A DNA stretch of 64,000 nt from Shewanella phaeophyticola (GTDB lineage Bacteria > Pseudomonadota > Gammaproteobacteria > Enterobacterales > Shewanellaceae): assembly GCF_025398315.1 (NCBI RefSeq), contig NZ_JAODOQ010000001.1, positions 1,426,001 to 1,490,000 on the forward strand. The letters run 5' to 3'. Shown piece by piece: positions 52,255-62,118 of this stretch. The notes beneath the pieces are model-generated. The model was not told the origin of the DNA. It worked only from the letters and a program-made list of their open reading frames with translations, and made no database searches. The number at the start of each line of letters is the position of its first letter. Position 1 is the stretch's first letter. Made by a program: the position numbers and the translations under genes.

Positions 52255-52563
52255 ATGGGATTTATCTGGCTATCTCATTTGCCGAACGGGCTCATGTTCA
52301 GCGTGAAAGACTACATCGTCTTAGTTGAAGGTACCGGTCGGATAATTCGAGAAGATAAACATGGCGCCATTAGCTCAAGCAGTCAGGACATTCTGAATAG
52401 ACTCAATATCCCTGCAAAGAATTGGCTTAAAATCACTACTGAATTTGGTGCATTATTTAAAGGAGCTGTCAGAGCATTACCCGCATTAACCGAATATTGT
52501 GAGCATTTAGACCGAAAACGGCGACAAGGCGCTGCAAATTGTCAGCGCTGGCTGTGCGCTTAA
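52255..52563 (+). pseudogene. C-terminal fragment of an IS200-like (Y1) transposase
   Basis: 102 residues: FSVKDYIVLVEGTGRIIREDKHGAI, LNRLNIPAKNWLKITTEFGALFKGAV and a basic Cys-containing end. These match the C-terminal region of large Y1-type REP-associated transposases common in Shewanella and Alteromonas, whose HUH catalytic domain is N-terminal and absent here. Relic. Confidence 0.7.
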
Positions 52564-52948
52564 GTCATCATCCCCAATCAAATTACAATTCATTTAACAC
52601 TTGATGGTTATCAAGTTTTTCTGATGTGCTAAATTTCTTAGATGACTATAACTTACTCATTTAACGATAATATTTTAGCTGTATCGATAAAAATTGATGA
52701 GTTGTTCATATCGATCGTAACCCTCGCCAAAGCCATGAAAACGAGTTAAGTTCTTTGTTCAAGAAATGGGTGGCTTCGTTTTTTACTGATAAAAAAATCA
52801 ATTGCTTACCAGACATTCAGTGCCAGTTGCACTGCAAGTGATAAAAAACAATCTGTTTAAATTGAAATATCTGGTTTGCTAATAGTTTACCCTATGATTT
52901 GTACTGATATACTCAGCTTTATCCCAATGGTGACCATACTGTGTGCGA
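52564..52948. other. Non-coding stretch before the nhaC relic
   Basis: About 385 AT-rich bases with stops in all frames. I see no gene, repeat or terminator worth naming. Confidence 0.5.
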
Positions 52949-54380
52949 ATGTCTGTAATCACTCCCAATTTACCCCGTAGCCCTAGCTTTTTGTAGTCTC
53001 TTATCTGTTTTAGCGTGATAATTATCATTATTGCTGGAGGTCTTTTGGGTCTTGGGATCAGCCTGCATATACTGATGTTTTTGTGTCTATTGTGGGTAGG
53101 GCTTAACGCTTTTAGTCTTGGCTATGGCTATATACACATACGTGAGTTAATGACTCACGCGCTAAGCAAAGCGATGCCTGCCATCTATATATTTATATTA
53201 ATAGGTATGGTGATTGCCAGTTTTATGCACAGTGGCACCATCGCTACGCTGATTTATTATGGTCTTAGCTGGTTGAGCCCGAGTTTGTTTTTGGCTGTTG
53301 GTTTATTACTGTGCGCCTTGATGTCGGTCGCAACCGGAACATCCTGGGGCACCGTCGGCACGTTAGGTGTGGTTTTTATTGGCATAGGCTCAGCGATGAA
53401 TATCCCACTACCTTTAGTCGCAGGTATGATTGTTTGCGGTGCCACTTTTGGTGATAAAATGTCGCCGATTTCAGATACGACAAACCTTGCAGCTATGAGT
53501 GCTGGCACTAATATTTATCGACACATTTACGCCATGTTGTTCACCACAACGCCAACTTTTATACTCACATTTATCGTATTTTTAGTGATTGGATTTAGCT
53601 ATGGCGAGCAAAATCTAAATGTAATAGAAGTCACCTCAATTCAAACGGCACTTGCCAATGTTTACAGCCTTACGCCACTTATTACATTATTGCCATTGAT
53701 TTTGCTTTCGCTATTGAGCATTAAAAAAGTACCCGCCGAAGTGACAATGTCATGCAGCATTATACTTGCCGTGCTCATCGCTATTTTTTATCAAGGTGAG
53801 AGTACGGTCACTGTGCTTAATGCGCTTTGGGACAATACGCCCGCATCAACGGGTATCGCCAATGTGGATGCTTTGCTTGGTCGTGGTGGCATTAGCAGCA
53901 TGAGCTGGACTTTATTGCTGGCGTTAATGGCTATTGCCTTAGGCGGCATTTTGCACGGGGCTGGATTTCTCTCCGCACTATTAGCCGGTATCATCAAAAG
54001 AGTTCAACGCACCACAACCCTTATAGCTACGACGATTATGTCGAGCTTTTTAGGTAACATTGCCATGGGTGAAGCCTATATTTCGATTATTCTCAGTTGC
54101 CAACTGTTTAAGCCTAAATATGAAAAACAAAAATTAGACACTGCCATGCTTTCGCGCTCAGTGGAAGAAGGGGCGACTATGACTACAGGCCTTATTCCGT
54201 GAATGCACGGCCGGAGCTTTTTATACTGCTACACTCGGGGTGGACGTACTTGATTATGCGCCCTATGCCTTTTTTAACTATTTCAATGCCTTTATTGCAG
54301 TGGCAATGGCGGCTGTTGGCATTGGTTTACTCAAACCGAAAATCAACCCCGCTCAGACAGTGTTTACTTCAAGGGAGTGA
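52949..54380 (+). pseudogene. nhaC: NhaC-family Na+/H+ antiporter, interrupted
   Basis: An inner-membrane antiporter of about 475 residues with 11 or so hydrophobic segments. The ATG at 52949 opens MSVITPNLPRSPSFL; a TAG at 52994-52996 replaces an expected Trp before SLICF. The main body (53015-54202) has ATGTSWGTVGTLGV, FGDKMSPISDTTN and LLGRGGISSM, all NhaC marks. A TGA at 54200-54202 again replaces Trp (TTGLIP-stop), and the frame then shifts within 54203-54212 before GAFYTATLGVDVLDYAPYAFFNYF. Three lesions in a relic-rich zone make true decay plausible here, but the Trp changes resemble the error pattern elsewhere. Confidence 0.8.
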
Positions 54381-54823
54381 TAGTCACATCGCTGGCGATT
54401 GTAATTATTTTCTGAATGACTCACATTTTGCGCTAAACCATTAAGTCATGCGCCTTTTTTAAGCCCTTTTACACTTTCGCTGAGTCATCACTTATTAACG
54501 CGGATTGGTATTGCATAAAACCTAATACCAAGTGTTGTGGCAGAATTAGGCGTTCTCTTTCATAAAGATTGACTCAGACCCTATTACTTGATCAATGTAT
54601 TTGTTTTTTATTTGAGCATGGCGTCTAATAACGTATACTCCACGCGTATCTGTTGAGCCAACTATTTATATGACAAGGACTTGTTCTTTAGTGTCAATGA
54701 AATCGTTGCGTAAATCATGATATATACCAGTTGTATTTTATTATCCATAATCAGTACAAATCAAAAAGTGGAGTGGGTCTTCTTATTCGTTATTCGTTAT
54801 TCGATAAAGTAAGCCTGTTAATT
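54381..54823. other. Non-coding stretch with a decayed third integrase copy
   Basis: About 440 bases between the nhaC relic and the first BCCT gene. The part 54550-54720 is a decayed copy of the integrase 5' region (separate entry). The rest shows no supported gene. Confidence 0.5.
54550..54720 (+). pseudogene. Remnant of a third integrase 5' end
   Basis: Matches the leader and first codons of the gene at 51372: leader AGATTGACTCAGAC against AGGATTGACTCAGAC, then ATGTATTTGTTTTT, GTATACTCCACGCGTATCTG against GTATACTTTACACGTATTTG, and TATATGACAAGGACTTGTTC against TACGCGACAAGGGCTTCCCC. Several stops interrupt it. No tRNA 3' end is attached, so the att core has been lost. Confidence 0.75.
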
Positions 54824-56430
54824 ATGAAATTTAAGTCAAAAAAATACAGTATAGAATCAACCGATTATCAGGTTGGTCAAGACAATATTTTCAAGTGGGG
54901 CATGGATGTCCACAACACCGTTTTTAGCGTTTCTGTCGGTTTATCCATCTTGTTTATTGTAGCTCTGCTGGTTTTTTCACCCGCAGATGCCAAAGCCGCT
55001 ATCGATTCAGTGAAGGGCGCCGCTTTATCTCACTTTGACTTCGTGTTCATGTGGACTGCTAACATTATGCTCATTTTTGCTATTGGGATTGCTTTTTCTC
55101 CATTAGGCAAAATTCGCTTGGGCGGTGACAACGCCAAAACGGATTACTCGACAATATCCTGGGTATCCATGCTATTTGCCGCAGGTATGGGCATTGGCCT
55201 TATTTTCTGGGGCGTTGCAGAGCCAACTGCGTTTTACACTGATTGGTTTGGCACCCCGCTCGACGTGGCACCCTTTACACCAGAAGGCCGTGAATTAGCG
55301 CTTGGCGCTTCGGTATTCCACTGGGGTTTTCATGCTTGGGCTATCTATGGCATGACGGCGCTGTCATTGGCATATTTTGTTTATAACAAGGGCTTGCCGC
55401 TTTCAATGCGTTCGGTTTTCTATCCCATATTAGGTGATAAAGTTTGGGGCAAAACCGGTGATGTGATCGACATTATGGCCGTACTGGTTATTTTGTTCGG
55501 CCTTGCAACGTCTCTGGGTTTAGGGGGGTCTCAAGCGGCCAGCGGAATAAGCCACGTGTTTGGTTTTGAGAATAGCATTTTTCTGCAGCTGACGATTATT
55601 CTGGTCATTATGGGGCTTGCTATTCTATCCGTTGTACGTGGCATGGATGGCGGGGTTAAATTGTTGAGTAACATCAACATGGTTATTGCCTTTATATTTC
55701 TTGGTTTTATCAGCATTCTTAATTTCACGACTGTGCTTGATTCATTGGTCACAGGCTTTGTCGGTTACGTCAAAAACATCATACCATTGAGCCAAAATTC
55801 TGGTCGTGAAGACACCAGTTGGCTACACGGTTGGACGGTATTCTACTGGTAGCCTGGTGGATAGCATATGCGCCATTCTTTGGTATGTTTGTGGCGCGAA
55901 TTTCACGTGGCCGTACTGTACGTGAGTTTTTGGCATGTGTGTTGATTATACCCACTTTAGTGACCACCGCTTGGATGTCATTTTTTGGCGGTATCGCGAT
56001 TCAACAAATCATTGATAAAGTTGGCCAGCTAGGCGTAGAACAAGGCATTACTGACGTTTCTTTGAGTTTGTTTTATATGCTTGATGCGTATCCAATGGGC
56101 GATATTTTGTCCATTATTGCGGTGATACTGATTATCGTGTTCTTTGTGACAACCCTTGATTCTGGCTCTATTGTGGTCGATAGCATGACCGCAGGTGGTA
56201 AGTTAGAATTACCGATGAAGCAAAAGATTGTGTGGGCGGTTATCTCTGCGCTAATTGCGATGGTGATGTTGTGGATTGGTGGCACTGACTCCATTAAAGC
56301 GCTTCAATCGGTTACTATTATCGCAGCTCTTCCGTTTGCTATTATTTTAATACTTGCTTGTATTAGTTTAGTGCTCGGCATGTTTACTGAGGTAAAAAAG
56401 CCGCAGTTAAATCGTAATCAATCCGCTTAA
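54824..56430 (+). CDS. BCCT-family betaine/choline-type transporter (copy 1), one frameshift
   Basis: A secondary transporter of about 535 residues with 12 membrane helices. It shares the start KKYSIESTDYQVGQDNI with copy 2 at 59430. Motifs: AAGMGIGLIFWGVAEP (Gly-rich helix 3, with MGIG as in Na+-coupled members), WGFHAWAIYGM and FVARISRGRTVREF. The frame breaks at 55847-55854, where FYW should go on AWWIAYAPF; TGGGCC is read as TGGTAGCC. Substrate is probably glycine betaine or a related osmolyte; not provable here. The ATG at 54824 matches the paralogue's start. Confidence 0.88.
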
Positions 56431-56448
56431 CGACTCTACTGTGAAAGG

Positions 56449-56482
56449 GGCTTATCAAGTACATCATTGATAAGCCTTTTTT
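56449..56482 (+). terminator. Terminator after BCCT copy 1
   Basis: GGCTTATCAA pairs with TTGATAAGCC, followed by six T residues. Confidence 0.9.
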
Positions 56483-56545
56483 ATGCTTGTATGTAAGTCA
56501 CTATTTCAATAATGTGGCAATTAACCATACAAAACTGGGTTTTCT

Positions 56546-57607
56546 ATGTTTACGATACTGACATTTTTTACAGTGTTAATGTTATTGGCAACTTTACTGC
56601 CTCTTTCGAGGCATCCGCACTGGATTGTCAGGAGTATGGACTTTCCCCGATTACAATTGTCGATATTAGCTACAATGCTATTGATTGCCGATGTTATTTT
56701 TCTCGATATTCACCTGCTAAGTACGCAGTTATTAGCGGTGACCACCACTTTGTGTTTAATCTGGCAGTTTAGCTGGATATTCCCTTATACTTTTTTATTT
56801 CCCAAAGAGGTTCAAACGTCCACTGAATTTGATGTCGATAAACAACTCAGTATTATCACCGCTAATGTGCTTACTCCCAATCGTAATGCCGATGCATTGA
56901 TCCAATTAGTCAACGAGCATAAGCCTGATGTGTTGGTCACTCTCGAATCAGACCAATGGTGGCAAGACAAGCTTAATGTATTAGAAACGGATATGCCTTA
57001 CAGCATTAAATGTCCTCTTGATAACCTCTACGGTATGCACGTTTATTCTCGATTGCCTTTATGCGAACAACAAATATGCTATTTGGTTGAGAAGGGTGTG
57101 CCATCAATACATGCCACATTAGCCTTACGCACCACAGACAAGGTTCGGATGCATTTTCTCCATCCCGCTCCGCCAAGCCCAACCGAAAATGTGGAGTCGG
57201 CAGAGCGAGATGCTGAATTAATCATTGTGGCTCGAAGTGTTGCAGACAGTGACCAACCTGTGATTGTTACCGGCGATCTTAATGATGTCGCTTGGTCTGC
57301 TACGACTCGACTTTTCCGTAAGGTGAGTGGATTGCTTGACCCGCGTGTCGGTCGTGGGGCATTTAACACTTTTCATGCTGGTTATTCATTTATGCGCTGG
57401 CCATTAGATCACTTATTTCACAGCCAACATTTTACTTTGCAACACATTCAACGTTTACCTTCGATTGGTTCGGATCATTTTCCTTTATTGACTAGGCTGT
57501 CGTTTACCCCGTCGCAAAGTACCCAACAGCAAGGTATTGACGCGGGTGTGTCTGAGCATGAGTGGAGCCAAAGAAATTGCAGCAGAGCAAAAAGTGAACA
57601 AACATGA
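56546..57607 (+). CDS. Membrane-anchored endonuclease/exonuclease/phosphatase-family protein
   Basis: 353 residues: two or three N-terminal membrane helices (residues 1-85) and a C-terminal EEP domain facing away from the membrane. EEP marks are ITANVLTPNRNADALIQLV, DVLVTLESDQWW, VIVTGDLNDVAWS and IGSDHFPLL with the catalytic Asp and His. Substrate unknown; family members act on nucleic acids, phosphoinositides or lipids. It lies between terminator-bounded units. Confidence 0.85.
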   Translation: MFTILTFFTVLMLLATLLPLSRHPHWIVRSMDFPRLQLSILATMLLIADVIFLDIHLLSTQLLAVTTTLCLIWQFSWIFPYTFLFPKEVQTSTEFDVDKQLSIITANVLTPNRNADALIQLVNEHKPDVLVTLESDQWWQDKLNVLETDMPYSIKCPLDNLYGMHVYSRLPLCEQQICYLVEKGVPSIHATLALRTTDKVRMHFLHPAPPSPTENVESAERDAELIIVARSVADSDQPVIVTGDLNDVAWSATTRLFRKVSGLLDPRVGRGAFNTFHAGYSFMRWPLDHLFHSQHFTLQHIQRLPSIGSDHFPLLTRLSFTPSQSTQQQGIDAGVSEHEWSQRNCSRAKSEQT

Positions 57608-57826
57608 TGTACCAAAGCCTAGACAATAAGCCTCGATAGCGACAATGATGAGCCAATATTACAGAAATTGTTTTTGTAAGCGGTTATTTTTAATTAATTA
57701 ATGCTTATTAATTAAACAAAGCATACTGTAGTAGAGTTGATCAAGATCAAGCGTATTACTTCTCTGTGAGCCTAAACTCATTAATGTTAACCCTCCATTG
57801 CAAACCTGTTTTTGTTAGGGGATAAA

Positions 57827-58791
57827 ATGAATTTTAAAGACTATTACACGGTGTTGGGCATCGATCCGCAAGCGGATGTTAAAGCGGTAAAAGCCGCTTA
57901 TAAAAAACTGGCGGTAAAATATCATCCTGATGTCAGTAAACATGATGATGCCGAGGCAAAATTTAAAGAAATTGGTGAAGCTTATGCAATATTGAGTAAT
58001 GCTAAAAAGCGTGCTGAATATGATGAAGTTCGCCAGCATCATCTAAATAGGTCGCAAAGACATTACGCCGGACATGCTGGCGCTAGTGGACAGGATTGGG
58101 GACAACAGGAAAGCGACCCTCAAAGCGATCAAGAATTTGCTGATTTCTTTAATTCAATTTTTGGGGCGCGCCATTCAGGCTTTGACCCAAACCAACAACA
58201 TCATGGTCGCCAACCTCAACACGCTAAAGGGCAAGATGTTGAAATGGAGTTCCCGATGTTTCTTGAAGAAACATTGACCGATACCCTCAAGCCTGTCTCG
58301 TTTACCCTGCAACAACGCGATGCTCGTGGTCATATTGTTGAACATCCTAAATCCTTAAAAGTGAACATTCCAGCCGGTGTGAGTAATGGTGAACGTATTC
58401 GTCTAAAAGGCCAAGGCGAATCTGGGCAAACTAAAGCCGATAATGGCGATTTGTATTTAAAAATTCGTTATGCGCCGCATCCTTTATTTGATGTTGATGG
58501 TCGAAACTTGACTATAGTTGTGCCAGTGGCACCTGGGAAGCGGTATTAGGTACCAAGGTTAAACTGCCTACCTTAACTGGGCATATTCAATTGAGTATCC
58601 CTGCGAATAGTCAATCAGGCCAACGGTTACGTATAAAAGGTAAAGGGTTATTGAGTAAAAAAGAACACGGCGACTTATTTGCGGTGCTTAAAATCGTGGT
58701 GCCGACGGTATCAGACGTGACAAGTAACCATTTGTGGACTGAATTAGCTGAAAAAAATACATTCGACCCTCGTGCAAGTTGGAGTAAATAG
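57827..58791 (+). CDS. cbpA: Curved DNA-binding protein CbpA (DnaJ-type co-chaperone), one frameshift
   Basis: About 320 residues. J domain at 1-70 with the HPD motif ([23 protein letters not shown]), a G/F-like linker, then the two C-terminal substrate-binding domains ([41 protein letters not shown]). It stimulates DnaK and binds curved DNA. The frame breaks at 58528-58536, where VAP should be followed by [15 protein letters not shown] precedes the ATG. It starts a cbpA-cbpM operon. Confidence 0.92.
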
Positions 58792-58793
58792 CG

Positions 58794-59111
58794 ATGCTGC
58801 AGATTAATATAAGTGAACAAGATTGTTGGTTGAGTAGTGACGAACTGTGTGAGTGCAGCGACATTAGCTCGGCATTATTACTTGAGCTTGTAGAGCACAG
58901 CATTGCGATTCCGCTGCAGGGCGATGTAATAGAGCAATGGCAATTTAATGTTGAGAATTTACATCAAGTTAAAAAAGCCACGCGCATTCAACGTGATTTG
59001 GCACTCGACTGGAGTGGTATTGGTTTAATTTTACAATTACTCGATGAAAGAGACCAACTCGAGCATGAAATACATAGGTTAAAACAGCAATTAAGTCGAT
59101 TTAAAGCTTAG
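58794..59111 (+). CDS. cbpM: Chaperone modulator CbpM
   Basis: 105 residues, MerR-like fold, inhibitor of CbpA. It starts two bases after the cbpA stop. Visible features are a Trp-Leu motif near the N-terminus (DCWLSSDELCEC), a central ATRIQRDLALDWSGIGLIL helix pair, and a C-terminal coiled coil (LDERDQLEHEIHRLKQQL). Position and pattern agree with CbpM. Confidence 0.93.
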   Translation: MLQINISEQDCWLSSDELCECSDISSALLLELVEHSIAIPLQGDVIEQWQFNVENLHQVKKATRIQRDLALDWSGIGLILQLLDERDQLEHEIHRLKQQLSRFKA

Positions 59112-59429
59112 GTGATTCTTATCGTGACAGTCGCTCATGACGCTCAATATCTTGAAGATGGTCGATGGCTCTTGGTTTAAGCCTTGATTCTATAACGACT
59201 AGGCAATAATCGATAGCCTCTATTTACACGTTTTAACTTATATAAAATTAACCAGCAAAGGGCAACAGGCCAGAGTGAATTGTGATTTATTACTACAATA
59301 AATCAGCTGTTTAAATAAGTCTGAACCTTAATTAAATCTGAAATTATCAGTTGTTTTTGCTAAAATCCCACTAGGAAATTATATCGACCTTCACTTTCTG
59401 AGTGTCAGGTCGTTCTAAAAAGAGGTTTT
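59112..59429. promoter_or_regulatory. Leader region of BCCT copy 2
   Basis: 318 AT-rich bases with no gene. AGAGG lies five bases before the BCCT ATG. No strong terminator follows cbpM and no known riboswitch is seen. Confidence 0.5.
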
Positions 59430-61010
59430 ATGAAGATGAATAAGGACAAGTACAGTATAGATAATACCGATTATACTGTCGGACAAGATAACATCCAAAA
59501 ATGGGGTTTTGATATACACAACGCCGTTTTTGGGATTAGTGCAGGTTTAATTCTTGCTTTTTTAATTGCTATATTAGTCATTGATCCGGCTACTTCAAAA
59601 GAGTTTTTAGACGGTTTAAAATGGCAAATTATTGGTACATTTGACAGTCTCTTTATGTGGTCTGCAAATATTTTTGTGGTTTTTTGCTTAGCATTAATTG
59701 TTTCTCCGTTTGGTAAGATCCGCTTAGGCGGAGAGGGTGCCAAAGCTGATTATTCAAGGCTTTCTTGGATTGCGATGCTTTTCGCTGCAGGCATGGGAAT
59801 TGGTTTGATGTTTTGGGGGGTTGCTGAGCCCTTAGCATACTACACAGGTTGGTATGAAACACCGTTGAATGTGGCAGCGAATACGCCTGAAGCGGTAGAG
59901 CTGGCACTTGGTGCAACTATGTTCCACTGGGGATTACACCCTTGGTCAATTTATGGTGTGGTTGCCTTGTCTATGGCTTTCTTTGCTTTTAACAAAGGGT
60001 TGCCACTTTCAATTCGTTCGGCTTTTTATCCAATTTTGGGTGATCGTACATGGGGCTGGCCTGGGCATATCATTGATATTTTCGCCGTATTAGCCACATT
60101 ATTTGGTCTTGCAACGTCATTAGGTTTAGGTGCTCAACAAGCCGCTGGTGGATTCCAACATGTGTTTGGTATTGAAGGTTCGCTTACTTTACAAATTACG
60201 ATTATTACAGGTGTCACTTTGCTTGCAGTGATTTCGGTAGTGCGTGGGCTTGAAGGCGGTGTAAAAGTCATCAGTAACATTAATATGTTTCTTGCTTTTG
60301 CCTTACTTGTTTTCGTTGCACTGGTGACTTTCGCTATATCAATGGGGACAATACCTACAACGGTAATGGGTTATATTAAGAATATTATCCCGCTAAGTAA
60401 CCCAATTGGTCGAGAAGATGAAGCTTGGATGCATGGCTGGATCGTCTTCTACTGGGCTTGGTGGATTTCATGGTCACCATTTGTAGGCATGTTTATTGCT
60501 CGTATTTCTCGCGGCCGTACAGTTCGTGAGTTTCTTGCCACTGTATTGATCGTACCTACTATGGTGACTATTTTATGGATGTCTGTATTTGGTGGTGTTG
60601 CCATTGAACAAGTTATTGATAAAGTAGGCATTTTAGGTGATAAAGGCTTAACTGCAGTTCCACTGGCGATGTTCGAGATGTTTGATGCGTTACCTTTAGG
60701 TAATCTGTTATCTATATTGGCTGTGATATTGGTTTTGGTTTTCTTTATTACGTCTTCTGATTCAGGCTCTTTAGTTATCGACAGTATTACTGCTGGCGGT
60801 AAAATTGATGCTCCGATCCCACAACGTATTTTTTGGGCGGTGATAGAAGGTGCCATTGCTGCAGTATTACTTTGGGTCGGAGGTACTCAGGCGGTTGAGG
60901 CATTACAAGCTGGAGCTATTTCTACGGGACTTCCGTTTACTATTATCTTATTGCTAATGTGCGTTAGTTTGATAATGGGAATGCGTACCGAAAAACATAA
61001 TAAAAGATAA
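59430..61010 (+). CDS. BCCT-family betaine/choline-type transporter (copy 2)
   Basis: 526 residues, intact, 12 membrane helices, paralogue of copy 1. Start KDKYSIDNTDYTVGQDNIQKWG; motifs AAGMGIGLMFWGVAEP, WGLHPWSIYGV, FYWAWWISWSPFVGMFIARISRGRTVREF. MGIG in helix 3 points to Na+ coupling, and the Trp-rich segment of helix 8 forms the aromatic box for a quaternary amine. In it the Trp-Ala pair is coded TGG-GCT, and the frame is unbroken, whereas copy 1, expected TGG-GCC, is broken at the same place. Osmoprotectant uptake is likely. Confidence 0.93.
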   Translation: MKMNKDKYSIDNTDYTVGQDNIQKWGFDIHNAVFGISAGLILAFLIAILVIDPATSKEFLDGLKWQIIGTFDSLFMWSANIFVVFCLALIVSPFGKIRLGGEGAKADYSRLSWIAMLFAAGMGIGLMFWGVAEPLAYYTGWYETPLNVAANTPEAVELALGATMFHWGLHPWSIYGVVALSMAFFAFNKGLPLSIRSAFYPILGDRTWGWPGHIIDIFAVLATLFGLATSLGLGAQQAAGGFQHVFGIEGSLTLQITIITGVTLLAVISVVRGLEGGVKVISNINMFLAFALLVFVALVTFAISMGTIPTTVMGYIKNIIPLSNPIGREDEAWMHGWIVFYWAWWISWSPFVGMFIARISRGRTVREFLATVLIVPTMVTILWMSVFGGVAIEQVIDKVGILGDKGLTAVPLAMFEMFDALPLGNLLSILAVILVLVFFITSSDSGSLVIDSITAGGKIDAPIPQRIFWAVIEGAIAAVLLWVGGTQAVEALQAGAISTGLPFTIILLLMCVSLIMGMRTEKHNKR

Positions 61011-61024
61011 TTTTTATATTTGTA

Positions 61025-61058
61025 AAAAAGCCGATGATTAATTCACCGGCTTTTTTTA
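61025..61058 (+). terminator. Terminator after BCCT copy 2
   Basis: AAAAAAGCCG and CGGCTTTTTTT arms around a 13-base loop with a T run on the plus strand. Confidence 0.85.
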
Positions 61059-61082
61059 TGCATTTGATTTAGGTTAACATTA

Positions 61083-61391
61083 TACCATTTCTATTAATTA
61101 TGTGACCAATCAGAGTCGCTCAGACTGTTCAGTTTGAGGCGCATTGTTGAAATAATGGTTATTCCCTTCTAAGGCAATGCAACAAAGAAATGGACAGTCT
61201 GAGCGCCTCCTGCAAGGCGGGTTTCTGTGCCTTCTATGCTGCTTAATAGTATTTTGACGTACGACTGCATGGATGCAGGAGGTAGAGCAACGCAGGAGCA
61301 GTTGCTGAGAGCAACTATGCCTACAATCCTATTACTTGCCTAGAAGGCACAGAATTACCGCTGAATGACCAGATAATTAGTGGAATTGGTA
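61083..61391. mobile_element. MITE-like element with terminal inverted repeats
   Basis: About 309 bases with no gene. The ends are imperfect inverted repeats: TACCATTTCTATTAATTATG at the left and, on the other strand, TACCAATTCCACTAATTATC at the right. Both are flanked by TTA (61080-61082 and 61392-61394). Inside are further arms, such as GCTCAGACTGT/ACAGTCTGAGC and CTGTGCCTTCT/AGAAGGCACAG. The right TTA is the stop codon complement of the exonuclease gene. Confidence 0.75.
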
Positions 61392-62108
61392 TTAAACCCA
61401 TAATTTTTTGATCGCAGTGTCTGGACTAAAGTGATACTTAATTTGTGCCTGCAGTAATTCAGCCGTGGCAATCGCATCGGTTAATGCATCGTGAGGCGCG
61501 TAAGCGGGTAAGTTATAACGTTCACGACTATTAGCTAACCGAATTGAATGTGGACGCTTTGGTTTAAAGAAATTCAATAAACCCTGAGATTTCGCTCGGT
61601 GCAAATTGGCTTCAATTTGCATGGTATCGATTACCGGAAAAACAATGCCTTCATTGATTAACAAGCGTAACGTGTGATTAAGAAAATCACGCTCAATATG
61701 TCGATAATGTACCACGACCACTTTACCTGCCAGTTGATCTAAAAGCTGTTCTAAAATCAATAAAAGATCTGGAGCATCTTGTAGATCTGAGTGAGTGATG
61801 CCATGAATAATAATTGAGTTTTCTTGGAGCTTATCTTGTGGATTGAGAAACCATTTTTTGGCTTTACGGCAAAAAATACGCTGTAACGTAAAGGGCACTA
61901 GACCAATGCTAATGATGCTATTTTTCTCTGAGTCTAAGCCGGTTGTTTCAAAGTCTAGGGCAACAAAATCAATATCACTTAAGGGTGTTTCATTGTGATA
62001 GGTTCCAGCATGGTAAAAGTCAAACAAGCGTCGATCTTTGCTTTTTTGCATTTTTAATTCTAGAAAGGCTTGCCAGTTTAAAATTTCTGATTTACTGAAA
62101 TGTGTCAT
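61392..62108 (-). CDS. DnaQ-like 3'-5' exonuclease
   Basis: 238 residues of the DEDDh exonuclease family. ExoI motif ALDFETTGLD near residue 50, ExoII region VVVVHYRHIERDFL, ExoIII with HDALTDAIATAELL. It resembles the epsilon subunit of DNA polymerase III but lacks its C-terminal clamp motif and is probably a stand-alone exonuclease. It starts ten bases after the DUF294 gene and forms a two-gene operon with it, an arrangement also known in Vibrio and Shewanella. The stop codon abuts a MITE, so the tail could have been altered by the insertion. Confidence 0.9.
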   Translation of the reverse strand: MTHFSKSEILNWQAFLELKMQKSKDRRLFDFYHAGTYHNETPLSDIDFVALDFETTGLDSEKNSIISIGLVPFTLQRIFCRKAKKWFLNPQDKLQENSIIIHGITHSDLQDAPDLLLILEQLLDQLAGKVVVVHYRHIERDFLNHTLRLLINEGIVFPVIDTMQIEANLHRAKSQGLLNFFKPKRPHSIRLANSRERYNLPAYAPHDALTDAIATAELLQAQIKYHFSPDTAIKKLWV

Positions 62109-62118
62109 AACTTGGCCT

